64,000 nt of DNA from Pseudomonadota bacterium. GTDB lineage: Bacteria > Desulfobacterota > Desulfovibrionia > Desulfovibrionales > Desulfomicrobiaceae. The position numbers and the translations under genes are program-made. The notes below the pieces were generated by a model. That model had not been told where the DNA came from. It was given only the letters and a program-made list of their open reading frames with translations, and ran no database searches. The stretch is from the NCBI GenBank assembly GCA_018902545.1, contig JAHIQM010000005.1, forward strand, positions 124,001 to 188,000, given 5' to 3'. This document shows positions 29,882 to 36,899 of this stretch, one piece after another (positions within the stretch are counted from its first letter, which is position 1; each line of letters begins with the position of its first letter).

Positions 29882-29914
29882 AACGTAAAACCTGAAACCA
29901 AAAACGTAAAACCT
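29882..29914. repeat. two copies of AACGTAAAACCT at a 21-bp period
   Basis: The 12-bp word occurs at 29882-29893 and 29903-29914, with AAACC in between. It fills the gap between the shortened ligase gene and the sulfur-carrier gene and ends directly at the ATG at 29915. It is similar in design to the 21- and 22-bp period repeats at 9021 and 35528 but differs in sequence. Confidence 0.7.
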
Positions 29915-30112
29915 ATGATCACTGTCCGCCTTGAACCCGAGAACCGGGACCTGACCATTGACCGTGCCGCCACGGTCACCCAACTTTTGCACAAGCTTGG
30001 GCGCAAGCCCGGTCGCGCCCTCGTCATCCGTGACGGCGGGCTGCTCACCCCGGACCTGAACTTAAAATACGGCGACCACATCATCGTGCGCGACGTCGGA
30101 TCGAAGGGATAG
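29915..30112 (+). CDS. MoaD/ThiS-family sulfur-carrier-like protein (TtuB candidate)
   Basis: A 65-residue beta-grasp protein: MITVRLEPENRDLTIDRAAT, then TVTQLLHKLG, ending YGDHIIVRDVGSKG. The fold pattern and size match ThiS/MoaD/TtuB sulfur carriers, whose C-terminal Gly-Gly is thiocarboxylated. Here the end is Ser-Lys-Gly, so only a single terminal Gly is present. The TtuA-like gene begins 4 bases after the stop, the partner expected for a TtuB that donates sulfur for tRNA 2-thiolation. There is no good ribosome site because the start abuts the repeat; a longer start upstream in frame is possible. Confidence 0.78.
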   Translation: MITVRLEPENRDLTIDRAATVTQLLHKLGRKPGRALVIRDGGLLTPDLNLKYGDHIIVRDVGSKG

Positions 30113-30116
30113 CCCA

Positions 30117-31016
30117 ATGAAATGCAAACGCTGCCAGGTTCCCGCCGTCGTCGCGCTGCCGAGCCACCACACCGCCTTCTGCAAGGACTGCTTCCTCATT
30201 TTCGCCCGCCGCCTGGTGGAACGGGCCATCAAAGAGCACTCCATGTTCACCCTCGATGATCGCATCCTCATCGCCATCTCCGGCGGCAAGGACTCCCTGG
30301 CCCTGTCCTGGCAGTTGAAGGAGCTCGGGTACAACATCGAAGGGCTGCACATTGATCTGGGCATCCCCGAATCATCGCCCATCGCCCGCGCCTACACCGA
30401 ACGCTTCTGCGCCAAGACCGGCATCCCCCTGCACGTCATCGAGACGGCGTCTCTGGGTCTGGCCATGTGCGACGTCAAACGGCGGGTCAAACGCCCCATC
30501 TGTTCGGTGTGCGGGCAGACCAAGCGCTACCTGTTCAACAAGCACGCCCAGGAGAATGGCTTCACGGTTCTGGCCACGGGGCACAACCTTGACGACGAGA
30601 CCTCGCGACTGTTCGCCAACGTCATGCGCTGGGATGTGGAATTCTTGAGCGATCAGGGACCGGTCATGCCCGCTGAGAAGGGATTCGCCAAAAAGGTCAA
30701 GCCGCTTTTCCGCCTGACCGAGTTCGAGACCGCCAACCTCTGCTTCCTGGCCGGCATCGACTATGGCTACGCCCCGTGCCCCTACAGCTCCAAGGCCAGC
30801 TTCCCCATCTACAAGAAGCTGCTGGCCGACCTGGAGGACATCCAGCCGGGACGCAAGATCCGGTTTTACGACGGATTCATCAAGGATGGACGACCCGGAT
30901 TTGCTCCCCGGGGAGAAACCACGGTGGACATAGAGCCATGCACGACCTGCGGGTATCCGACCTCGGCCGGGGAATGCGGGGTTTGTAGGTTGAAGAACGT
31001 GATGCGTGATGCGTAA
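30117..31016 (+). CDS. TtuA/NcsA-like tRNA 2-thiolation enzyme
   Basis: A 299-residue TtcA-superfamily enzyme. It has an N-terminal zinc knuckle (Cys 3, 6, 22, 25), the PP-loop SGGKDS (55-60), three Cys (129, 132, 221) spaced like the [4Fe-4S] ligands of Thermus TtuA, GHNLDDE, and a C-terminal zinc knuckle (Cys 275, 278, 287, 290). Family members thiolate tRNA uridines, T54 in Thermus (TtuA) or U34 in archaea/eukaryotes (NcsA/Ctu1). The adjacent sulfur-carrier gene supports a TtuB-type donor. Which tRNA position is modified in this presumably mesophilic organism is open. The last codons merge into ATGCGTGA repeats. Confidence 0.88.
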   Translation: MKCKRCQVPAVVALPSHHTAFCKDCFLIFARRLVERAIKEHSMFTLDDRILIAISGGKDSLALSWQLKELGYNIEGLHIDLGIPESSPIARAYTERFCAKTGIPLHVIETASLGLAMCDVKRRVKRPICSVCGQTKRYLFNKHAQENGFTVLATGHNLDDETSRLFANVMRWDVEFLSDQGPVMPAEKGFAKKVKPLFRLTEFETANLCFLAGIDYGYAPCPYSSKASFPIYKKLLADLEDIQPGRKIRFYDGFIKDGRPGFAPRGETTVDIEPCTTCGYPTSAGECGVCRLKNVMRDA

Positions 31017-31140
31017 TGCGTTATGCGTGAGGAGAGGGGGCTTCGTTGGTTTTAGGGTTTTAGAGTTTTAGGGTGTTATGCGGGATGCGTGAGGAGAGGG
31101 AGCTTCGTTTGGTTTTAGGGTTTTAGAGTTTTAGGGTGTT
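31009..31140. repeat. 62-bp tandem duplication with ATGCGTGA and TTTTAGGG words
   Basis: A unit starting ATGCGTGAGGAGAGGG and ending TTTTAGGGTGTT occurs at 31023-31077 and again at 31085-31140, nearly identical. Within it TTTTAG recurs every 8-9 bases. The block begins inside the final codons of the TtuA-like gene and fills the convergent gap to the response-regulator gene. It shares ATGCGTGA words with 9021-9075. Confidence 0.85.
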
Positions 31141-31187
31141 ATGTGAGAGGCCGGAGGCGGGCTAGTCCACAATGGCCCGGGGTGCTC

Positions 31188-32195
31188 TCAGCGGCAAACT
31201 GTGGCGTTGCGGCCGCATCTCTTGGCCGCGTACATGTTCTGGTCGGCCCGGTCCACGAGGCTGGAGACGGATTCGCCGGGGCAATAGCTGGTCACGCCAA
31301 GGCTCAGCGAAACGTGGACTCCCTGCGCATCCTTGGGGTAAAAGGCGTGTTCGAAAAATGTGATCCGGATGCGTTCGGCCACCCTGGCGGCCTCTTCGCG
31401 GCTTGTTTCCGGCAGCACGATGATGAACTCCTCGCCGCCGTAACGGTAGGCCGAGTCCGCGTCGCGAATGAGTTTCTGGATGACTCGACCCAGCTCGGAG
31501 AGCACAGCGTCTCCGCTCAAGTGCCCGTAGGTGTCGTTGTACTGTTTGAAATTATCGATATCGATGACGCAAAGGGACAACGGGCTGTTGTAGCGCAAGG
31601 CCCGCTCCACCTCGGCCTGTACCTGCCGAAAGAAATGGCGTGCGTTGAAGAGCCCCGTGAGTTCATCGGTCAGGCTCAGTTCGCGATAGCGCATCTCGCT
31701 GCGGCGCAGGTCTTCCTCGGTGCGCTTGCGGGCGATGATCTCCTGGCGCAGCTCCATGGTCCGGCGCTGCACCTCCTCTTCCAGATGCTCGTGATACAGC
31801 CTGTTCTCGCGCCGCAGATGCACCTTTTCCAAGGCTCTGTTCACGGAGTGCAGCACGAATTCCAGGTTGAGGAAGGGTTTGACCAAAAAATCCCACGCGC
31901 CCCGGCGCAAGGCCTCGATGGCGTCATCAGTGGAACCGACCCCGGAAATTACGATAAGGCCGGTTTCTTCGTCCCGGGAGGAAATGTGCTTGAGCACGTC
32001 GAGGCCGGACAGGTCCGGAAGCTTGAGGTCGAGCAGCACCAAGTCCGGAAGCTCGGAATTGTAGAGGTCGAGAGCTTTGGTACCCGTGTCCGCCAGAATG
32101 ACATCGTGTCCTTGCTCACGCAGAAAATCGCCGAGCAGTTCGAGCAGCGTCGGCTCGTCATCGACAAGCAGGATGCGGGCGTTGTGTGGGCTCAT
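31188..32195 (-). CDS. response regulator with diguanylate cyclase (REC-coiled coil-GGDEF)
   Basis: A 335-residue PleD-like protein. The receiver domain (about 5-125) has the acidic pair VDDE, phospho-acceptor Asp in LVLLDLKLPD, and Lys in FLVKPF. A long coiled coil (about 125-170) leads to a GGDEF domain with YGGEEFIIVLPE. The RDAD inhibitory site sits exactly five residues before GGEEF, so product inhibition by c-di-GMP should be intact. Phosphorylation would drive dimerisation and c-di-GMP synthesis. No cognate kinase gene is adjacent. It is convergent with the TtuA-like gene. Confidence 0.94.
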   Translation of the reverse strand: MSPHNARILLVDDEPTLLELLGDFLREQGHDVILADTGTKALDLYNSELPDLVLLDLKLPDLSGLDVLKHISSRDEETGLIVISGVGSTDDAIEALRRGAWDFLVKPFLNLEFVLHSVNRALEKVHLRRENRLYHEHLEEEVQRRTMELRQEIIARKRTEEDLRRSEMRYRELSLTDELTGLFNARHFFRQVQAEVERALRYNSPLSLCVIDIDNFKQYNDTYGHLSGDAVLSELGRVIQKLIRDADSAYRYGGEEFIIVLPETSREEAARVAERIRITFFEHAFYPKDAQGVHVSLSLGVTSYCPGESVSSLVDRADQNMYAAKRCGRNATVCR

Positions 32196-32404
32196 ATTCA
32201 GGTCGGGGTTGTGTTGATGAATATGATGGAACGATAATCATTATTTTATGTAAGACACAAGTACCTTTTTTCGTCATGCCGATGTCCACGTCTGGCGGCG
32301 CTTTGCGGGATTTGAAAGGAAGCATCGCAAAAAACCGGCCCGACCGGACATTGACATCGACAAAATCAATAACTACTCCCTTTCCCACATCAAAGGAGGA
32401 TTCC

Positions 32405-32710
32405 ATGTTCGAACTTACGAAGGCTGCCAAAGAGCAGCTCGATATGCACTTCGCTGGCAAGGAAGTGTCCCCGATCCGCGTCTACATGGCCGCCGGTTGA
32501 GGCGGGCCACGCCTGGCGCTTGCTCTGGATGAGCAAAAAGACAACGACGTAGTACACGAAATCGACGGATACAAATTCCTGGTTGAAACCGCCCTGATGG
32601 AAGAATCGAAACCCATTGAAGTGGAATTCCACCCGCACATGGGCTTCAACATCAAGTCCGGGCTCAAAGCCTCTTCCTCAGGCTGCACTTCCTGCACTTC
32701 CTGCGGCTAG
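32405..32710 (+). CDS. HesB/IscA-like selenoprotein (UGA read as selenocysteine)
   Basis: A 101-residue protein if the in-frame TGA at 32498-32500 is read as Sec at residue 32. Upstream it reads MFELTKAAKEQLDMHFAGKE and ends MAAG; downstream it continues in the same frame GGPRLALALDEQKDN to a TAG at 32710. The Sec replaces the first conserved Cys of the HesB/IscA core (Gly-Cys-Ser-Gly in IscA), and the C-terminus is CTSCTSCG. HesB-like selenoproteins are an established family in deltaproteobacteria. A hairpin 20-36 bases after the UGA can act as SECIS. AAAGGAGG precedes the ATG, and a terminator follows. Role: probably Fe-S carrier or redox protein. Confidence 0.92.
32498..32536 (+). promoter_or_regulatory. 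UGA-Sec codon and candidate bacterial SECIS hairpin
   Basis: After the UGA (32498-32500), TTGCTC (32520-32525) and GAGCAA (32531-32536) pair perfectly around the 5-base loop TGGAT, which contains the G-rich apex typical of SelB-binding loops. The distance from UGA to loop, about 25 bases, fits the bacterial spacing. Confidence 0.75.
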
Positions 32711-32730
32711 AAAACGGTTTGTAGAAGATC

Positions 32731-32765
32731 AAAAAGGCTGTCCATCCCGGGCAGCCTTTTTGTTT
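32731..32765 (+). terminator. terminator after the HesB-like selenoprotein
   Basis: AAAAAGGCTG and CAGCCTTTTT form a 10-bp stem around an 11-base loop, ending in a T-run. Confidence 0.9.
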
Positions 32766-32847
32766 GCCCTCTCCCCCTACCCTGCCCCAGGCATTTCGGA
32801 CCAATTTGATGGCAATTCACTTATTTCCATTTTCCCCTAAAAAAGTC

Positions 32848-32875
32848 TTTGACAGCGGGCATGTGGCTCTATAAA
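32848..32875 (+). promoter_or_regulatory. promoter of the tRNA-Val/tRNA-Asp unit
   Basis: TTGACA (32849-32854) and TATAAA (32870-32875) are separated by 15 bases, slightly short of optimum. The tRNA-Val 5' end lies 25 bases beyond the -10. Confidence 0.65.
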
Positions 32876-32899
32876 GACTGTTTCTCGTTGGACGGGACA

Positions 32900-32975
32900 G
32901 GGCGGTTAGCTCAGCTGGGAGAGCGTCGGCCTTACAAGCCGAGGGTCATAGGTTCGATCCCTGTACCGCCCACCA
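32900..32975 (+). tRNA. tRNA-Val (anticodon TAC)
   Basis: Acceptor GGGCGGT pairs with ACCGCCC; D-arm GCTC/GAGC, anticodon loop CCTTACAAG region with TAC, T-arm GGTTCGATCC, and an encoded CCA end. It is 14 bases before tRNA-Asp and co-transcribed with it. Confidence 0.96.
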
Positions 32976-32989
32976 CGAAGACAAAATGC

Positions 32990-33066
<77 letters not shown>

Positions 33067-33075
33067 AAAGAAGAT

Positions 33076-33111
33076 AAGGGATTTCAGTTTAAACGCTGAA
33101 ATCCCTTTTTT
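33076..33111 (+). terminator. terminator of the tRNA unit
   Basis: AAGGGATTTCAG and CTGAAATCCCTT form a perfect 12-bp stem with an 8-base loop and a T-run. Confidence 0.93.
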
Positions 33112-33140
33112 CTGTTGTGGGTTCCGGTGTGGGTTTATGT

Positions 33141-33323
33141 GACTCCAGCAACCTCTTTTTCGACTTGGAAACAAAAGCCATCCGGTGACGGGTGGCTTTT
33201 GTTTTGCCTAATCTACCGACACAGCCCATGATGTTTCTGCATAAAATATGTATGACAAAAGAAGGACTTGCCGTTGATGCAACTTTTCTTGTAGCGGAGA
33301 TGCGAAAAGAAATTGCGCGGTAG
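33141..33323 (+). repeat. copy A of an island-specific short element with an MTKE mini-ORF
   Basis: The unit has a hairpin AAAAGCCA...TGGCTTTT (33173-33200) followed by a 23-codon ORF at 33252-33323 beginning MTKEGLAVDATFLVAEM. Copies with the same order or the same peptide occur at 34306-34350, 35868-36012 and, reversed, 38563-38607. The 512 bases between tRNA-Asp and the next gene hold this unit plus the ATTCAAGATTCAAGATCT motif at 33469-33486 and no convincing full-length gene. Confidence 0.7.
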
Positions 33324-33468
33324 AAAAAGGTGAAAGTCAATGCTGACTACGCCATCAGCATGAAGAAGGTGTGGCAGTGATAAAAAAAGCCAAAACGAAG
33401 TTTGGTCCTTTTCCCCGTCCAGGCTCGTACTATTCAAAAGGGAGTCAAATCATCCGTAAAATGGGATG

Positions 33469-33486
33469 ATTCAAGATTCAAGATCT
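33469..33486 (+). repeat. dispersed motif ATTCAAGATTCAAGATCT, copy 1
   Basis: Same 18-mer as at 36724-36741; reversed versions occur at 38502-38518 and 46893-46905. It looks like the end of a degenerate mobile unit. Confidence 0.7.
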
Positions 33487-33578
33487 AACCCTAAATTTTA
33501 CGCGCGAGATGTCTCGCGGTCCTTAGGTGTTTGATACTAGCCGAATAATCCTGACGTTATTGCGGATAGGAGATCAAA

Positions 33579-34091
33579 TTGGGAACAGCTAAAACAGCAA
33601 CATCTTTTGGTGTCGGTATTCTTGGTGTATATGCGGGGTTGTTTGCCCCAGATATAGACCTACTTCTGCTTCCTATTCTCCATCACCGCTCGATTATTAC
33701 TCACTCTATTCTTATTCCACTACTACTCAAACGCTGGCTGTCGACGCCAACATTCGCAGGATTTGCTGCGGGAATAAGTATACATCTTTGGGCTGATAGC
33801 TTGAATACATCCATGGGATTTGCTCAGGTCTACTTACCTGTTGTAAAAACCAGTCTCGGATCAAGCGCGTCGCTTGCCTGGATTTTTCTAAACGCATTTC
33901 TTGGATTTTTGATTGCGGTATCATCTTATCGTAAATTTGCATGGTGGATTATTTTAGCATATCTTATTATTGCATTACTTTATGCGATATTTAATGAAAG
34001 CGCTGTATTTATAGTATATGTTTTTATTGTGTTCAGTGTCTTTTTATTTATATTTAAATTTAAAAATATAAAATATAATAAAAACGAATAA
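33579..34091 (+). CDS. YdjM/DUF457-like inner-membrane putative metal-dependent hydrolase
   Basis: A 170-residue membrane protein with a TTG start behind AGGAG (6-base spacing). Motifs FAPDIDLLLLP, HHRSIITHS and HLWADSLN match the YdjM/LexA-binding inner-membrane hydrolase family, whose His/Asp residues probably bind metal at the membrane face. At least four membrane segments follow. The 3' end is extremely AT-rich, unlike core genes. It lies between tRNA-Asp and a partial copy of the tRNA-Asp 3' end, so it may be cargo of a small integrated element. Confidence 0.75.
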   Translation: MGTAKTATSFGVGILGVYAGLFAPDIDLLLLPILHHRSIITHSILIPLLLKRWLSTPTFAGFAAGISIHLWADSLNTSMGFAQVYLPVVKTSLGSSASLAWIFLNAFLGFLIAVSSYRKFAWWIILAYLIIALLYAIFNESAVFIVYVFIVFSVFLFIFKFKNIKYNKNE

Positions 34092-34272
34092 ATATGAATC
34101 ACACACTAAATATAATGTGAGCTTAGTCGTAATTTTAAATTTTAGGCCACAAGCGATGAGATATATTTGAAATGGGATAAGTCTAAGACGCTTGATGAAT
34201 TTAAGAAGTTACAGGTAGTACTTGAGAACAATAAGGGGCCGAGTCTGCTTTTGAATCTTCTTCGGACATTGA

Positions 34273-34294
34273 GTTCGAGTCCCATCGGGCCCGC
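34273..34294 (+). repeat. partial tRNA-Asp 3' end, candidate att site
   Basis: GTTCGAGTCCCATCGG plus GCCCGC matches 33043-33064 of tRNA-Asp with one mismatch over 22 bases. It is not a complete tRNA. A duplicated T-arm/acceptor is what integration into a tRNA gene leaves. The 388 bases between the YdjM-like gene and the hydrolase gene hold this site and copy C of the MTKE unit only. Confidence 0.7.
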
Positions 34295-34305
34295 TACTGG
34301 AATAT

Positions 34306-34350
34306 ATGTGACTAAAGAAACAGTTGCCGTTGACACATCCTTTCTTGTAG
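34306..34350 (+). repeat. copy C of the MTKE element (partial)
   Basis: Reads in frame as VTKETVAVDTSFLVVFF with GTG in place of ATG. It follows 12 bases after the tRNA-Asp fragment. The hairpin half of the unit is absent. Confidence 0.6.
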
Positions 34351-34479
34351 TTTTTTTTGGAACGGATTCTTAGGTGATCTGAGATTTTCTGCAAGACGTT
34401 TTGCATTCATGCTCTCTAGTTTTGTAGCCTTACCCATAAACAGATAAATATTATGAAAAGTATCTTAAAGGAACTCTTT

Positions 34480-35403
34480 ATGAATCACGATAATTTCTAC
34501 AAGAACATCACAAGATATTCAATAAACCTGATTGTCTCTTTTGCTTTCATCTTTTTCTTCTTAGCTCCAACCCACGCCAAAGCCGAATGGCCACGTCTCG
34601 CAATTTCTGCAGATGGGACCCCGATTTTCTTCGAAGCGTATGGTTCTGGAGAGCCGGCGCTCGTATTTGTCCATGGCTGGAGCTGTGATGCCCGCTACTG
34701 GCGTGAACAAATCCCCCATTTTTCGAAAAATCACCGCGTGATTGTGCTAGATCTCGCAGGCCATGGCCATTCGGGCATGGGGCGTACTCAGTACACCATG
34801 ATATCATTCGGAGAGGATGTGAAAGCGGTTACCGAAGCAAGCGGTAGTCGTAGCGTCATCCTGGTCGGACATTCCATGGGCGGTTCCGTGATCGCCGAGG
34901 CTGCCCGGCTCATGGCGGACCGTGTGATCGGGCTCGTCGGTATCGATACGCTTGAGAACATCGAATACTCCATGACTCGTGAAGAATTCGAAGGCATGAT
35001 CGCACCGCTCGAAAAGGATTTTCAGAACGGCTGTCGGCAATTCGTGGAGGCGATGATTTCGCCTCACACCGATGCGAAGCTTCGCGAATGGATCCTTGCC
35101 GATATGTCTGCCGCATCGCCGGATGTCGCCTTGAGTGCCATGAAAGACATGATGTCGCAGTACATCACAGGTGAAGCCGCAAGGATATTCGAGGACATCC
35201 GCATCCCCGTCATGACCGTGAACGGCGACATGTGGCCCATCAATTACGAAGCAAACCGGCGCCATATGTTTTCCTTCGATGCCATTGTCCTGAAGGATGC
35301 GGATCATTTTCTCATGCTGAATCGTGTAGAGGAGTTTAATTCCGCCTTGGAAAAATCGATCGGCACGTTTTCAACAAATCAAACGATAGGCATAAATGAC
35401 TAA
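34480..35403 (+). CDS. secreted alpha/beta hydrolase
   Basis: A 307-residue alpha/beta-hydrolase with an N-terminal signal or anchor (about residues 12-35, ending near THAKAEW). HGWSCDARYW forms the oxyanion turn, VGHSMGGS the nucleophile elbow, VNGDMWPIN is near the acid, and DADHFLML carries the catalytic His. The ATG at 34480 is preferred over 34453 because AAAGGAA stands 7 bases upstream. It would act outside the cytoplasm on an unknown ester or amide. It stands alone in the repeat-rich region. Confidence 0.85.
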   Translation: MNHDNFYKNITRYSINLIVSFAFIFFFLAPTHAKAEWPRLAISADGTPIFFEAYGSGEPALVFVHGWSCDARYWREQIPHFSKNHRVIVLDLAGHGHSGMGRTQYTMISFGEDVKAVTEASGSRSVILVGHSMGGSVIAEAARLMADRVIGLVGIDTLENIEYSMTREEFEGMIAPLEKDFQNGCRQFVEAMISPHTDAKLREWILADMSAASPDVALSAMKDMMSQYITGEAARIFEDIRIPVMTVNGDMWPINYEANRRHMFSFDAIVLKDADHFLMLNRVEEFNSALEKSIGTFSTNQTIGIND

Positions 35404-35527
35404 AACCAATCCCAACAGGCAAACGCAATCGAATTGGGTTTGTTGGTGGTTGCATGCGTGGACGTGGTTGGCGCCAGACGCCATGAACGCATCGAAGCGA
35501 TGTGGGACCCGTGTGGCGGTGCCTGTT

Positions 35528-35604
35528 AAATCCCAATTGTTAGAGCTTAAAATCCCAATTTGTTCGATAACAAATCCCAATTTGCAATTGGCAAAATCCC
35601 AATT
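35528..35604. repeat. four AAATCCCAATT words at an exact 22-bp period
   Basis: The 11-bp word starts at 35528, 35550, 35572 and 35594, each followed by a different 11-bp spacer. A period of two helical turns puts all copies on one DNA face. It lies 125 bases after the hydrolase stop. Confidence 0.9.
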
Positions 35605-36150
35605 TTAGATATCAATTCAAGCATGAATACAGAAACTTATCATCGATTTCTGACTGAGCGAATTGATGACGGATGCAGGATACGCCGGCATTCTTTACGA
35701 CGGTGCGGAAACATTCTCACTGGGGCCAGACCTCCTGGCCGCGCCGCTGTCGACTCTATGGGGGCGGTGATTCGACTGAAGCGCACCTATAGCACCGTCA
35801 GCCCCCCTACTCGCGTTACCAGTCGACTGGCCGAGAATAAGGTATTTTGGGTTTTGGTGGAAGTTTGTAAGAATAGACTGGCGATTGGAAATGAAACCAT
35901 CCGGTAACGGGTGGCTTTGTTTGTCCACGTACGTATGCCGGGGTAGTGCATACTGAAATTATGTATGACAAAATAACTAGTTGCCGTTGACGTTCGTTTT
36001 CTTGGCGACATTCCAAAGAATTTTTGTTCGAAAGCTGAAGTGGATTCAGGTGAAACTTTCATCAAAAGCAGACCCCATTGCCCGCATTGCCTCGACCGTC
36101 GAAAAACTGATCCAGCAGCTCCATGCATGGTATTTGAGGTCCGGCTTGTT
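35605..36150. other. 546-bp stretch without a full gene; contains element copy B
   Basis: A 34-codon ORF at 35666-35770 (MTDAGYAGILYDGAETFSLG then PDLLAAPLST) looks protein-like but is too short to name. Copy B of the MTKE element spans about 35868-36012 with the CCATCCGG...GGGTGGC hairpin and a frame-broken VAVDVRFLGDIP peptide. Nothing else is convincing. Confidence 0.5.
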
Positions 36151-36612
36151 TCACGCCTGGCCTTCCTGTTTGACATCTTTGGACGCCAAATATTCCTTAA
36201 TGAGCAGATCGCAGCTCAAAATGTGCCCCACAAGCCAATCCTTGAGCATTTCCCGAAGGAGACCAAACTCCACATTCTCTCCGATGAACACGGAATGCTG
36301 AAAATCCTTTACTCGTCTTTTAAGTATGTTGTGCTCTTCCATATGTTTGTTCAGATCAGGGTAGCCGATTGACCGCATATATTCTTCTTCATTGTTGAAA
36401 TGGAAAACGGTATATTCTCGCAACTCGTGCAGAATCTTTGCGAAATCGTTCTTGTTTCTGCCTTCCTGCATAGCCCGCAAGAGAGAGTTGGCAATGCGGA
36501 TAAGCTGCTTGTGCTCCGCGTCAATTTCCGTTTTTCCTATGGAAAGTGTATCGGACCAGACGATATTGGGCACGTTTCCCCCTTGATTATCAAACTTCGT
36601 TAAATCAGACAC
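36151..36612 (-). CDS. bacteriohemerythrin
   Basis: A 153-residue diiron O2-binding protein. The ligand set is complete: His 34 (DAEHKQL), His 71 and Glu 75 (HFNNEEE), His 90 and 94 (HMEEH), His 130 and Asp 135 (HILSCD). IVWSDTLSIGKTEID is the usual N-terminal family start. In anaerobes such proteins store, deliver or scavenge oxygen, or sense it. It is on the same strand as and downstream of the octaheme cytochrome, 287 bases away with a 17-bp inverted-repeat copy in the gap. Confidence 0.93.
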   Translation of the reverse strand: MSDLTKFDNQGGNVPNIVWSDTLSIGKTEIDAEHKQLIRIANSLLRAMQEGRNKNDFAKILHELREYTVFHFNNEEEYMRSIGYPDLNKHMEEHNILKRRVKDFQHSVFIGENVEFGLLREMLKDWLVGHILSCDLLIKEYLASKDVKQEGQA

Positions 36613-36726
36613 TCGGAATTAGAAGCAATCGGCATCCAGTTCGGCTATACTCAGGCGCAAGTCAGCCACCGCGACAGGTTTGCATTACTCGACGGTGAGC
36701 AAGATTATTCGCAAAGCGGAATAATT

Positions 36727-36743
36727 CAAGATTCAAGATCTGA
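36727..36743 (+). repeat. left 17-bp inverted repeat flanking the octaheme gene
   Basis: CAAGATTCAAGATCTGA is the exact reverse complement of 38502-38518. The pair brackets 1.76 kb that contains only the cytochrome gene. Confidence 0.9.
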
Positions 36744-36899
36744 TACCACTTTTCTTACTTTTCTTATTTGGACCATCAGGCCATTCAATAGGAAATAGCG
36801 GAGTTGCTTTCCACCATTTTTGCATGACCGGGCTTTGAATTAGTCCTCTTATTTTATGGTCACACCGATGAGTGATCATTGCGGATTCAGAATATCAGC

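Noticed and set aside
32405-32500. A truncated HesB pseudogene ending at TGA
   Set aside because: Coding character and family similarity continue in the same frame straight through the TGA, with a SECIS-like hairpin and a terminator after the later stop.
34273-34294. A second tRNA-Asp gene
   Set aside because: Only the T-arm and acceptor 3' strand are present; no D-arm or anticodon arm lies upstream.
35528-35604. Possible CRISPR array
   Set aside because: Repeat and spacer are each only 11 bp, there are no cas genes, and spacers show no uniform protospacer length.
33089-36176. Minus-strand frames of 60-130 codons across the repeat units
   Set aside because: They are antisense readings of the MTKE elements and differ between copies except where the plus-strand peptide constrains them.
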